A stretch of 45,414 nt of DNA from NCBI GenBank assembly GCA_031270865.1, contig JAISWI010000040.1, positions 1-45,414 of the forward strand. Direction: 5' to 3'. Each line of letters starts with the position of its first letter. Position 1 is the stretch's first letter. Under the pieces are notes generated by a model. That model saw only the letters and a program-made list of their open reading frames with translations. It was not told the DNA's origin and did no database searches. Both the position numbers and the translations under genes were made by a program. Origin of the DNA: Oscillospiraceae bacterium (GTDB taxonomy: Bacteria > Bacillota > Clostridia > Christensenellales > Aristaeellaceae). Shown one piece after another: positions 17,783-25,619 of the stretch.

Positions 17783-19156
17783 ATGGCGCAACTGACGCCG
17801 CGCGAGATTGTGCGCGAGCTGGACAGGTACATCATCGGGCAGGACGAGGCGAAACGCGCGGTCGCGGTCGCGCTGCGCAACCGGTACCGCAGGTCCCGCC
17901 TGCCCGACAGTATCCGCGATGAGATCAGCCCCAAAAACATCCTGATGATAGGGCCTACGGGCGTGGGCAAGACGGAGATCGCGCGGCGGCTGGCCAAGCT
18001 GGTGGACGCGCCGTTCGTCAAGGTGGAGGCGACGAAGTTCACGGAGGTCGGGTATGTCGGGCGGGATGTGGATTCCATCGTCCGCGACCTGATCGAGGCG
18101 GCGATCCGGATGGTCAAGGAGCAGCACGGCTCGCGCGTCCGGCTGAGGGCGCGGGTCCTGGCCGAGGAGCGGATAGCGGAGCTGCTGACCAATCCTCCCG
18201 TGAAGAAGCAGCAGAAACCCGTTAACCCCATCGACATACTGCTGGGGAACAAGCCCAAGGAGCCGGAAGTCTCGCAAGAGGAGACGCAGCGGCTGCAGTT
18301 AAGGCGCGAGGACGCGCGGCAGAAGCTTCTGCGCAGCGAGATAGAGGACTACGAGATAGAGGTCGAGGTGGAGGAAAGCTCGCCGCGCGTGGAGATACAG
18401 GGCGCGGCGGTCAACATCGGCGACATGATGGGCGGGCTGCTGCCCAAGCGGATGAAGACGCGGCGGGTGAGCGTGGCCGAGGCGCGGCGGCTGCTGATGG
18501 CCGAGGAGGAAGGCAAGCTGATCGACATGGACGCGGTGACCCAGGAGGCGATCAGCCGCGCGGAGCAGGATGGGATCGTGTTCATCGACGAGATCGACAA
18601 GATAGCGGGCCGGAACGCGACGGGCGGGCCGGACGTCTCGCGCGAGGGCGTGCAGCGGGACATACTGCCGATCGTGGAGGGCAGCACGATCAACACGAAG
18701 TACGGGCCGGTCAAGACGGATTACATGCTGTTCATCGCGGCCGGCGCGTTCCACGTGGCGAAGGTGACGGACCTGATACCGGAGCTGCAGGGGCGGTTCC
18801 CGGTGCGAGTGACGCTCAAGCCGCTCACGCGCGAGGATTTCAGGAACATACTGTTCCAGCCGGAGAACTCGCTGACGCGGCAATACACCGCGCTGCTGGG
18901 CGTGGACAACGTGCGGCTGACGTTCGAGGACGCGGCGCTGGACGCGCTGGCGGAGGCGGCCTATATAGTCAACGAGAACGGTGAGGATATCGGGGCGAGG
19001 CGGCTGTCCACGATGTTCGAGCGGCTGCTGGAGGACGTATCCTTCAACGCGGGCGGGGACATGCCCGACGTCGATCTGGCGATAACCGCGGACTACGTAA
19101 AGGCGCGCCTGAGCGACGAGGCGAGGGAAAGGGACCTGAAGCAGTTTATTGTGTAG
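17783..19156 (+). CDS. hslU: ATP-dependent protease ATPase subunit HslU
   Basis: 457 residues. It starts LTPREIVRELDRYIIGQDEAK. Walker A GPTGVGKT lies at about 57-64 and Walker B VFIDEID at about 266-272. A divergent charged I-domain lies between them, including LRREDARQKLLRSEIEDYE. The C-terminus DLKQFIV is the tail that docks into HslV pockets on ATP binding. It unfolds substrates for HslV. It is the last gene of the rbgA-to-hslU run; the next operon has its own promoter 28 bp further on. The codY gene that often follows in Firmicutes is not here. Confidence 0.95.
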   Translation: MAQLTPREIVRELDRYIIGQDEAKRAVAVALRNRYRRSRLPDSIRDEISPKNILMIGPTGVGKTEIARRLAKLVDAPFVKVEATKFTEVGYVGRDVDSIVRDLIEAAIRMVKEQHGSRVRLRARVLAEERIAELLTNPPVKKQQKPVNPIDILLGNKPKEPEVSQEETQRLQLRREDARQKLLRSEIEDYEIEVEVEESSPRVEIQGAAVNIGDMMGGLLPKRMKTRRVSVAEARRLLMAEEEGKLIDMDAVTQEAISRAEQDGIVFIDEIDKIAGRNATGGPDVSREGVQRDILPIVEGSTINTKYGPVKTDYMLFIAAGAFHVAKVTDLIPELQGRFPVRVTLKPLTREDFRNILFQPENSLTRQYTALLGVDNVRLTFEDAALDALAEAAYIVNENGEDIGARRLSTMFERLLEDVSFNAGGDMPDVDLAITADYVKARLSDEARERDLKQFIV

Positions 19157-19184
19157 GGCGGACGGGTATATTTCCGCGAATGTC

Positions 19185-19213
19185 TTTACATTACCCGCAG
19201 AATATGTTACAAT
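19185..19213 (+). promoter_or_regulatory. Sigma-A promoter of the first sugar ABC operon, with overlapping palindrome
   Basis: TTTACA (19185-19190) and TACAAT (19208-19213) are 17 bp apart. The -10 box lies inside an inverted repeat, GAATAT (19200-19205) and ATATTC (19212-19217) with a 6-bp centre, a plausible operator. A short leader follows with hairpin CGCGGC/GCCGCG (19232-19250) and then AAGGAGG. Confidence 0.75.
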
Positions 19214-19271
19214 ATTCACATAACGGACAAGCGCGGCGCGGAGAGCCGCGATTGTAAGGAGGGTAACACAT

Positions 19272-20906
19272 TTGAGGAAGCGCGTCTTAATCTCGCTGGC
19301 TCTGGCCATTGCCGTCAGCCTCGCCGCCGTCCCGGTCATGGCCGGGGAAACGGCTTACGAAAGGTATGATGAGACCGTCGTCCTGACGACCGTCAAGAGG
19401 ACTGACCCGAACGCGAAGTTCCCCGAAGGGGACAGCCTGGACAATAACGTCATGACCCGCTACATCAAGGACAGGATAAATGTTGAGACCAAAACCGTCT
19501 GGGAGGTCGACTCCACGGAGTTCAACAACAAGCTGAGCCTTGACATCGTCGCGGGCACGCTGCCCGATATGTTCAGCCTGGGCAACGACGACTACCTGAT
19601 CTACCGCCAGCTGCTGGACAACGGCCTGCTAGCGGACCTGACCGACGCGTATGACGCCAACGCCAACTGGTATCTGCGCGATACCGCGGCCTCGTTCGAG
19701 GGCCGCCACTTCGCGCCGTATACCGACGACGGCCGGCTGATGGGCATCCCCACCGGACGCTACGGCTACGAGCATAACCAGCTGTGGCTGCGCTCGGATA
19801 TCCTTGAGGCCATAGGCATGAAGGCGGAGGAGATCCTCACCATCGCCGACATCGAGACATACCTGACCAAGGCCAAGGAAGCGTTCCCCGATACGCTCGG
19901 CCTGGCGCTGCACGCTACTGATCCGCTGACCAACTACGCCTCGTCGTTCTCCGCCGATCCCATCGCGCAGGTGTTCGGCGCGACGCCGCGCTACTGGATC
20001 GAGGGGGAGGACGGTTCCATCACGTACGGCTCGCTCCTGCCGGGCATGAAGGACGCGCTGACCGTGCTGGCCGACTGGTACGCTAAGGGCCTTATCGACC
20101 TGGAGTTCCCCACCCGCGTAGGCGGCGGTCTGACACAGGCCGTGACGACCAGCGGACAGGCCGCGGCGTGGTTCGCGCCGTGGTGGTATGGATGGTCCAT
20201 CGTTGACCTGCCCAAGAACGTGGAAGGCGCGGATGTCGTCGTCGTAAACGCGCCGGTCAACGACGCGGGCGAGTTCGTCGCGCCCTGGCCCTCACCCGCG
20301 GGCGAGGTCCTGCTGGTGAACAAGAACTGCGAGCATCCGGAGGCCGTCGTCAGGGTAATGAACCTGGAATACGACATGCACAGGGGCTTTGACGAAGAGG
20401 CCGCCGCGCTGTATGACGAGTCCCGCAACCAGAACAACCCCACCTACCTGGACGCCAGTTGGACTTACCTGTTCCCGACCAGCGGCGTCAACATGGAATA
20501 CTCTAACGTCGTGCCGACATTCAGCCACGGCATCCACGCCTTCGTCGAGCGCGGCAGCCAGGAAGGTCTCGCCAGCCCGTCGGAGGTGACGGAATCCATC
20601 GGCATCGGCAAGTTTATCGATGGCGACGAGAGCTTCGAGCAGTATCGCGGCTCATACTACGCGCGCTATGTCGCGGGCGAGATCACCGACGCCGCGAACG
20701 TGAGGTTCGTCTATCCCGCGTACTCGCAGACCACCGAGTCCATGGCGGATATAATGCCCTCGCTGCTGACGCTTGAGCAGCAGACCGTGCTCCAGATCAT
20801 ACTGGGCCAGAAATCCGTGGACGACTTCGACGCGTTTACCGCGCAGTGGCTCGCGGAAGGCGGCCAGACACTGACCGACGAGATCAGCGCGCTGCTGGGC
20901 AAGTAA
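19272..20906 (+). CDS. Extracellular solute-binding protein, sugar ABC transporter (LipO-like)
   Basis: 544 residues. A signal peptide (RKRVLISLALAIAVSLAAVPVMAG) has no Cys after its hydrophobic core, so cleavage by signal peptidase I rather than lipid anchoring is predicted. The mature part has binding-protein landmarks of family 1, such as INVETKTVWEVD, LPDMFSLGNDDYLIYRQLLDNGLLADLTD and AAWFAPWWYGW. The start is TTG at 19272 behind AAGGAGG. It is the first gene of an operon with LplB- and YtcP-type permeases. Binding proteins of this subfamily are large and usually serve oligosaccharides, often uronic-acid-containing; the ligand here is not known. A stable hairpin separates it from the permease genes. 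Confidence 0.9.
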   Translation: MRKRVLISLALAIAVSLAAVPVMAGETAYERYDETVVLTTVKRTDPNAKFPEGDSLDNNVMTRYIKDRINVETKTVWEVDSTEFNNKLSLDIVAGTLPDMFSLGNDDYLIYRQLLDNGLLADLTDAYDANANWYLRDTAASFEGRHFAPYTDDGRLMGIPTGRYGYEHNQLWLRSDILEAIGMKAEEILTIADIETYLTKAKEAFPDTLGLALHATDPLTNYASSFSADPIAQVFGATPRYWIEGEDGSITYGSLLPGMKDALTVLADWYAKGLIDLEFPTRVGGGLTQAVTTSGQAAAWFAPWWYGWSIVDLPKNVEGADVVVVNAPVNDAGEFVAPWPSPAGEVLLVNKNCEHPEAVVRVMNLEYDMHRGFDEEAAALYDESRNQNNPTYLDASWTYLFPTSGVNMEYSNVVPTFSHGIHAFVERGSQEGLASPSEVTESIGIGKFIDGDESFEQYRGSYYARYVAGEITDAANVRFVYPAYSQTTESMADIMPSLLTLEQQTVLQIILGQKSVDDFDAFTAQWLAEGGQTLTDEISALLGK

Positions 20907-20940
20907 CGCGCGGCGCCGTGAGGCGTTATACGGATTGGCG

Positions 20941-20976
20941 GCAATCGCCGGGCGGGTCTTCCCGCCTGGCGATTGC
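20941..20976 (+). repeat. Intercistronic 16-bp hairpin between binding protein and permease genes
   Basis: GCAATCGCCGGGCGGG pairs with CCCGCCTGGCGATTGC around a TCTT loop; the only non-Watson-Crick pair is one G-U. It lacks a T run, so it is more likely a 3'-end stabiliser or attenuator than a full terminator, letting the binding protein be made in excess of the permeases. Confidence 0.75.
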
Positions 20977-21003
20977 GTAAAGAACCGGGAGAGGTGGTCC
21001 GCT

Positions 21004-21894
21004 ATGAGGTCGGTCAAGAATGAGATTTATTATAACGCTATGATGGTGATAGGCATCGGCTTCCTGCTGGTGTTCAGTATTATACCGATGTTCGGCGTTA
21101 TTATCGCTTTTAAGGATTTCGTGCCGGCAAAGGGTATGCTAGGCTCCGCGTGGGTGGGCCTGAAGCACTTCAACCGCATGTTCGCGCTGGCGGAGACGCG
21201 CAACGTTATCCGCAATACGCTGGTGATCGCCATCAGCAAGATCGTCCTGAATATCATCGTGCCCGTATCGTTCGCGATCCTACTTAACGAGCTGAAGGTT
21301 TACCCCGTCAAGCGCGTTGTGCAGACCGTCGTCTACCTGCCCCACTTCCTGTCCTGGGTGATACTGGGGATCATGTTCACGAACATATTCTCTTATACGG
21401 GCATAGTTAACCAGATATTGGGCAAGTTTGGCGTTCCGCCGCAAATGTATATGATATCCAACAGCTCGTTCCGGGGAATCATCATCGGCACGGACGTATG
21501 GAAGACATTCGGTTATGGGGCTATCATATATCTTGCGGCTATAACAAACATCGACCCGAATACCTACGAGGCGGCGGCTATCGACGGCGCGGGGCGCTGG
21601 CAGAGGATTTGGTTCGTCACGCTGCCATCTATTCAGGGAACGATCGTGCTGATGAGCACGCTGGCGCTGGGCAATGTGCTGAACGCGGGCTTCGACCAGA
21701 TATTCACGATGTACAGCCCGCTCGTTTATCCCACCGGCGATATCATCGACACATACGTTTACCGCATGGGCATAACGAAGATGCAGTATAGCTTCTCGAC
21801 GGCCGTGGGATTGTTCAAGTCGGGAATCTCGTTCTTGCTCATCACGCTGTCCTATACGCTCGCGAACAAGTTCGCGGACTACACGATATTCTAA
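21004..21894 (+). CDS. Sugar ABC transporter permease, LplB type
   Basis: 296 residues with six predicted membrane segments. The EAA loop YEAAAIDGAGRWQRIWFVTLPSI, which contacts the ATPase, places it in the CUT1 permease family, and FGVIIAFKDFVPAKGMLGSAWVGLKHF is typical of the LplB subgroup. ATG 21004 is preferred over the upstream 20935 because it follows GAGAGG and starts just before the first membrane segment; the longer form would include the hairpin at 20941-20976. It pairs with the permease at 21908. Confidence 0.9.
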   Translation: MRSVKNEIYYNAMMVIGIGFLLVFSIIPMFGVIIAFKDFVPAKGMLGSAWVGLKHFNRMFALAETRNVIRNTLVIAISKIVLNIIVPVSFAILLNELKVYPVKRVVQTVVYLPHFLSWVILGIMFTNIFSYTGIVNQILGKFGVPPQMYMISNSSFRGIIIGTDVWKTFGYGAIIYLAAITNIDPNTYEAAAIDGAGRWQRIWFVTLPSIQGTIVLMSTLALGNVLNAGFDQIFTMYSPLVYPTGDIIDTYVYRMGITKMQYSFSTAVGLFKSGISFLLITLSYTLANKFADYTIF

Positions 21895-21907
21895 CGCGGG
21901 GGGACAA

Positions 21908-22786
21908 ATGAATAAGCTGCGCCTGTCCGATTATATAATACTGGCCGTGCTGCTGCTGATCGGCTTTATATGCCTCGTGCCGATACTCAACGCCATCGCG
22001 ATATCGCTAAGCGACAAGACCGCCGCCGCCATGGGCGAGGTGGTGTTTTTGCCCAAGAAGTTCAACACCTCCGCGTATGAGGAGATCGTGAAGGAAGGCA
22101 GGTTCTTCCACGCGTTCGGCGTTTCGATCAGGCGCGTGCTGCTAGGGGTGTCCATCGGGACCGCGCTGTCCGTCGTGATGGCCTACCCGCTCTCGAAATC
22201 CCCGCGAGTGTTCAGGCAGCGCAACGCGTATATGTGGCTCATGGTGTTCACGATGCTGTTCAACGGCGGGTTGATCCCTACTTACCTAGTCGTTAAGAAC
22301 CTGGGGCTGATCAATACGATTTGGTCGCTAGTGCTGCCGGGCGCGGTATCTGTGTATAATACAATAATATTGATGAACTTCAACAAGGGGATCCCGCCTT
22401 CGTTGGAGGAGTCCGCGCTCATCGATGGCGCGAACCCGCTGCAGATACTTGTGAGGATATATATACCGCTGGCGAAAGCGTCTATAGCGACTATAGCTTT
22501 GTTTACAATGGTATACCACTGGAATGAGTTTTTCATGGGAAAGATTTACATAAACACGCTGGACCAGCAGCCGCTGCAGACCTACATACAAGGGCTGTCC
22601 GTGACGCTGACGACCCAGCAGATGGCAAGCATGACGCCGGAAGAGATCATACGCAAGCTGGCGGTGTCCAACGTGACGTTCAACTCCGCGAAGGCGATTG
22701 TATCGATGATACCAGTTATTATAGTATATCCGTTTTTGCAGAGGTTTTTTGTGACGGGACTCGTTATGGGGGCTGTGAAAGAATAA
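21908..22786 (+). CDS. Sugar ABC transporter permease, YtcP/MalG type
   Basis: 292 residues with six membrane segments. The EAA loop is SALIDGANPLQILVRIYIPLAK. The C-terminus ends in LQRFFVTGLVMGAVKE, typical of the YtcP group (usually ...KYFVKGVMIGAVKG). It forms the heterodimeric channel with the preceding permease, whose stop codon is 13 bp upstream. No ATPase gene lies in the operon, so a shared MsmX-like ATPase encoded elsewhere is expected. Confidence 0.9.
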   Translation: MNKLRLSDYIILAVLLLIGFICLVPILNAIAISLSDKTAAAMGEVVFLPKKFNTSAYEEIVKEGRFFHAFGVSIRRVLLGVSIGTALSVVMAYPLSKSPRVFRQRNAYMWLMVFTMLFNGGLIPTYLVVKNLGLINTIWSLVLPGAVSVYNTIILMNFNKGIPPSLEESALIDGANPLQILVRIYIPLAKASIATIALFTMVYHWNEFFMGKIYINTLDQQPLQTYIQGLSVTLTTQQMASMTPEEIIRKLAVSNVTFNSAKAIVSMIPVIIVYPFLQRFFVTGLVMGAVKE

Positions 22787-22818
22787 TGGATCAGTAAACT
22801 TTGGAAGGAGAGATGTTC

Positions 22819-23277
22819 ATGCGGAGTACTGTCAGGCGTGGGAGGATAGGGGCGCTGCTTCTGCTAGGGGTCATCCTGGCGATCGCGTTGGCAGGATGCT
22901 CGAAACAGGCGGAAGCGCCTGCGGCTACGGCGACGGCGGTGCCGGAGGCGGGCGGGGAGTTGGTGTGGCCGGACGATGAGGCGATCGCCTATTGCCCGGT
23001 GTTCGAGGGAGGCGAGATATCAAGGGTTACGAGGCCGGAAGCGAACCAGATGAAGTCCTATATTATATCCTTCGATAAGGTCGAGCAGGAAGCGTACGAC
23101 GCCTACGCGAAGACGTTGGAGGATGATGAGGGCATTACGGTAGTGACGAACTACAACACGCGGGGTACGTCGTACGCGCTTCACGCGTATAAGACCGGAG
23201 ACGAGGCGATGGCGATCCGGATTACGTACACCAAGCCAACCCAGAAGATGCAGATCAACGTGACTTACGAGCCGTAA
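22819..23277 (+). CDS. Small lipoprotein of unknown function at the end of the sugar ABC operon
   Basis: 152 residues. It has a basic start, a hydrophobic core and a clear lipobox LAGC with Cys27, followed by a low-complexity Ala/Thr/Pro stretch that acts as a tether. The remaining ~95 residues show no family I recognise; they read as a small mixed alpha/beta domain with WPDDEAIAYCPVFEGGEI and a repeated TYTKP/VTYEP ending in beta-like strands. The start at ATG 22819 has GGAAGGAG 8 nt upstream; ATG 22813 would be too close to it. It lies 32 bp after the second permease, so it is probably co-transcribed. It could be an accessory ligand-binding or envelope protein; no function is claimed. Confidence 0.8.
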   Translation: MRSTVRRGRIGALLLLGVILAIALAGCSKQAEAPAATATAVPEAGGELVWPDDEAIAYCPVFEGGEISRVTRPEANQMKSYIISFDKVEQEAYDAYAKTLEDDEGITVVTNYNTRGTSYALHAYKTGDEAMAIRITYTKPTQKMQINVTYEP

Positions 23278-23282
23278 CGCGT

Positions 23283-23332
23283 GGAGGAACAAACTACCCT
23301 GGCCACGAGGGTCCAGGGTAGATTGTTCCTCC
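23283..23332 (+). repeat. Dispersed repeat, copy D (short form, perfect hairpin)
   Basis: The arms run 23283-23302 and 23313-23332, 20 nt each, and differ from perfect pairing at one position; the loop is CCACGAGGGT. The first 30 nt are nearly identical to the head of copy C at 45047. It lies between two convergent genes, 6 bp after the lipoprotein stop and 4 bp before the end of the oxidoreductase gene, so it probably blocks read-through in both directions. Confidence 0.85.
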
Positions 23333-23336
23333 AGGA

Positions 23337-24329
23337 TTAGCCAATCTTCACAATCGTCTGCGTCTCGTGCGACTTGTACGCGTTCTCTAGCAACTCGGTC
23401 AGCGCGATCCCACGCTCAGTACCGAACGGTATCGGCTTCCCATAGAGTATGCCATCCAACCATAGCCTCAACGCGGCAGGCCGCGCCTCCGGCATTACCT
23501 TCTTATCCGGAATAAACCAACCATCCTTAAACTGGTTTGTCCTTACCTTAACCTGATCGCCTACGGCGGTCACCGCGCCTTCCGTCCCTAGCAGCTCGAA
23601 GAAATTACCATTATACGGCGATACAAACCCCGTCTCCAGTACGGCTATCGCGTTGTTCTCGAACTCCACCACGCTTACCGCGTTATCGTCGGCTGGCGGC
23701 GGCGCGTAACTCGTGTTGAAGACTGACGCTATACGCCTTGGCTTGCCCAGCAGATACGCCGCGGTATACATCGGATGGCAGCCTAGGTCCATCATCGCGC
23801 CGCCGCCGGCCTTCTCCACATCGTACCAATAATCGGGCAGCCATCCTCTCAACGAGCCATCGTGAGCGCTTCTCATCCTCAGATACGTAATCTTCCCCAA
23901 CAACCCTTCGTCGATCGCATGCTTACAATACTGCGCTAACGGCGTAGTCAAGTTGGGATGCGATATGCAGAACTTAACTCCGTTCCTCTCCACAGCTTCC
24001 GCGATCTCCCGGCATTCCCCGACTGTTGGAGCCAACGCCTTCTCGGTAAAGATATGCTTCCCGGCGTTAGCGGCGGCCACCATAACCTTCATATGGTCGC
24101 TTGTGGCGGTATCGACCACCACCGCGTCCACGTCCGTCCTACCCAGCGCCTTACGCAGATCAGGCTCGAAGTCCACGCCCAGCTCATCCGCCCATGCCGC
24201 GCCGCGCTCTTTGTCGTCGTCCCAGACGCAGGTAATCCTCGCGTCGGGCTGCGCGTTGACGGTTTTTGCGTAATCGCCCGCGTGGACGTGCCATTTGGAG
24301 AGCATCAGCACATTGACTATATCCGCCAT
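23337..24329 (-). CDS. Gfo/Idh/MocA family oxidoreductase
   Basis: 330 residues. The N-terminal Rossmann domain is slightly atypical: VLMLSKWHVHAGDYAKTV stands where most members have GxGxxG, and the usual EKP is EKALAP (Lys kept, Pro replaced). The C-terminal half has GGGAMMDLGCHPMYTAAYLLG, with the His used in this family for catalysis or substrate binding. Members oxidise or reduce sugars, inositols or sugar acids with NAD(P). It starts at ATG 24329, 27 bp after a second gene of the same family, and the two were probably transcribed together from the promoter at 25575-25604. Substrate unknown. Confidence 0.88.
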   Translation of the reverse strand: MADIVNVLMLSKWHVHAGDYAKTVNAQPDARITCVWDDDKERGAAWADELGVDFEPDLRKALGRTDVDAVVVDTATSDHMKVMVAAANAGKHIFTEKALAPTVGECREIAEAVERNGVKFCISHPNLTTPLAQYCKHAIDEGLLGKITYLRMRSAHDGSLRGWLPDYWYDVEKAGGGAMMDLGCHPMYTAAYLLGKPRRIASVFNTSYAPPPADDNAVSVVEFENNAIAVLETGFVSPYNGNFFELLGTEGAVTAVGDQVKVRTNQFKDGWFIPDKKVMPEARPAALRLWLDGILYGKPIPFGTERGIALTELLENAYKSHETQTIVKIG

Positions 24330-24356
24330 CGTACTATCCCTTTCATCCCCACAGCT

Positions 24357-25454
24357 TTAATATTCTGGTATAACGATCTCCACCTCATGTCCCGAGAGGC
24401 TTGACCGGTAGATCCCGTCGCAGATGGCCTGATTGTATATGATCTCCTCGCCCGGGATCGGCGCTGGCCCGTCGGTGATTACCGCGTCGACAAACCCGCG
24501 TATCTTCGCCGCGAAGACGTCCTTATGTACCATTCCCTCGTACGCGTTGAACGGGTACGACGGGTCGATGAACGAGTCGATATGCATCCCGTTGACGTCG
24601 GTGTAGTACATGTAGCGCGACGGGCGGTTAAGCTCGTCCTTCTTATTGATAACCTTTATAGCGCCTTCGGTGCCCAGCCACATCGTTGGTCCCAGGCTGT
24701 CCGCGTGCATCGCCCAGGACTGCTTGAACACGTACGTAACCCCGCCCTCCAGCCTTACCAGCGCGACGGAGAAATCGTCCACGTCGAAGGTCTCAGCCCC
24801 GGGCCAGTACTTCGGGTTCTTGCCGAAGTAGTTGGTCGCTATGGCGGAAACGGTCAGCGGCCTTGGGTAACGCACGGCGTGGAGGCATTCGTCGATGGAG
24901 TAGCAGCCAATATCGCCCAGGCAGCCGTACCCGGCCTTCTCCTTATCGACGAACGTGCCCGCCGGAATACCGCGCCGCCGCCCGCCGCCGGACTGGATGT
25001 AGTACACCTTGCCCAACGCGCCGGAGTCGATGATCTCGTCCACCTTGCGGCGCATGTAGTCGTAGCGCGGCTGGAAGCCGATCGTCAGGATCTTCTTCGC
25101 CTTGCGCGAGGCCTTGACCATGTCCGCCGCTTCCTGTATGGTGAAGGACATGGGCTTCTCGCACAGGACGTGGATACCCGCCTCCAGGCAGGCGATCGTA
25201 CATTCGGCGTGCGTGGTGTTGTAGGTGCACACGCTCACCCCGTCCATCTTGACGTTCCTCACCAGGTCGTACACGTTCTCGAACGCTGGGACGTCGTTCA
25301 GGTCATACTTGTCCAGGAACGCGCGGGCCTTGCCCGGCACGATGTCGCACGCGCCGACGATCTCGACGTCGTCGAACCCGACGTAGGGCTTCATGTGCGC
25401 GTGGGCGATGCCGCCGGTCCCGACTATGCCGATCCTGATCTTCTTATCCGCCAT
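24357..25454 (-). CDS. Gfo/Idh/MocA family oxidoreductase
   Basis: 365 residues. The N-terminus RIGIVGTGGIAHAHMKPY is a standard NAD(P)-binding Rossmann start; VLCEKPMSFT has the intact EKP motif; GYGCLGDIGCYSIDECLHAV is the C-terminal substrate-side motif. The sequence is more canonical than its neighbour at 23337. It follows GGGAGG with good spacing. Pairs of such dehydrogenases beside sugar ABC transporters often convert an imported sugar by oxidation and later reduction; whether that applies here is inference. Confidence 0.92.
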   Translation of the reverse strand: MADKKIRIGIVGTGGIAHAHMKPYVGFDDVEIVGACDIVPGKARAFLDKYDLNDVPAFENVYDLVRNVKMDGVSVCTYNTTHAECTIACLEAGIHVLCEKPMSFTIQEAADMVKASRKAKKILTIGFQPRYDYMRRKVDEIIDSGALGKVYYIQSGGGRRRGIPAGTFVDKEKAGYGCLGDIGCYSIDECLHAVRYPRPLTVSAIATNYFGKNPKYWPGAETFDVDDFSVALVRLEGGVTYVFKQSWAMHADSLGPTMWLGTEGAIKVINKKDELNRPSRYMYYTDVNGMHIDSFIDPSYPFNAYEGMVHKDVFAAKIRGFVDAVITDGPAPIPGEEIIYNQAICDGIYRSSLSGHEVEIVIPEY

Positions 25455-25537
25455 GTTTGCCTCCCGATGGTTTGTTGATACTGCTCCACGCAGTAAATAT
25501 ATAATTCCTAACCATTCATCCCATATATCAACATGCC

Positions 25538-25569
25538 GGAAGGTATTGGAAGCAAGTCCAATACCTTCC
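25538..25569 (-). promoter_or_regulatory. 13-bp perfect hairpin at the predicted 5' end of the oxidoreductase mRNA
   Basis: GGAAGGTATTGGA (25538-25550) pairs perfectly with TCCAATACCTTCC (25557-25569) around a 6-nt loop. The minus-strand promoter at 25575-25604 predicts transcription to start near 25568, so the transcript would begin with this stem. It could shield the 5' end from decay, or end transcripts arriving from the binding-protein gene. No T run follows on either strand. Confidence 0.7.
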
Positions 25570-25574
25570 TACGC

Positions 25575-25604
25575 ATTATACTACGCGGGACCCAACCCTG
25601 TCAA
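25575..25604 (-). promoter_or_regulatory. Strong sigma-A promoter of the two oxidoreductase genes
   Basis: On the minus strand, perfect TTGACA (25604-25599) and perfect TATAAT (25580-25575) are 18 bp apart. It lies between the end of the binding-protein gene and the first oxidoreductase, giving those genes their own transcript with a leader of about 114 nt. Confidence 0.85.
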
Positions 25605-25619
25605 TACCGAAGCGAAGGA

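Noticed and set aside
24525-25478. 317-residue plus-strand open frame
   Set aside because: Antisense to the Gfo/Idh/MocA gene, Val/Asp/His-rich shadow without domains.
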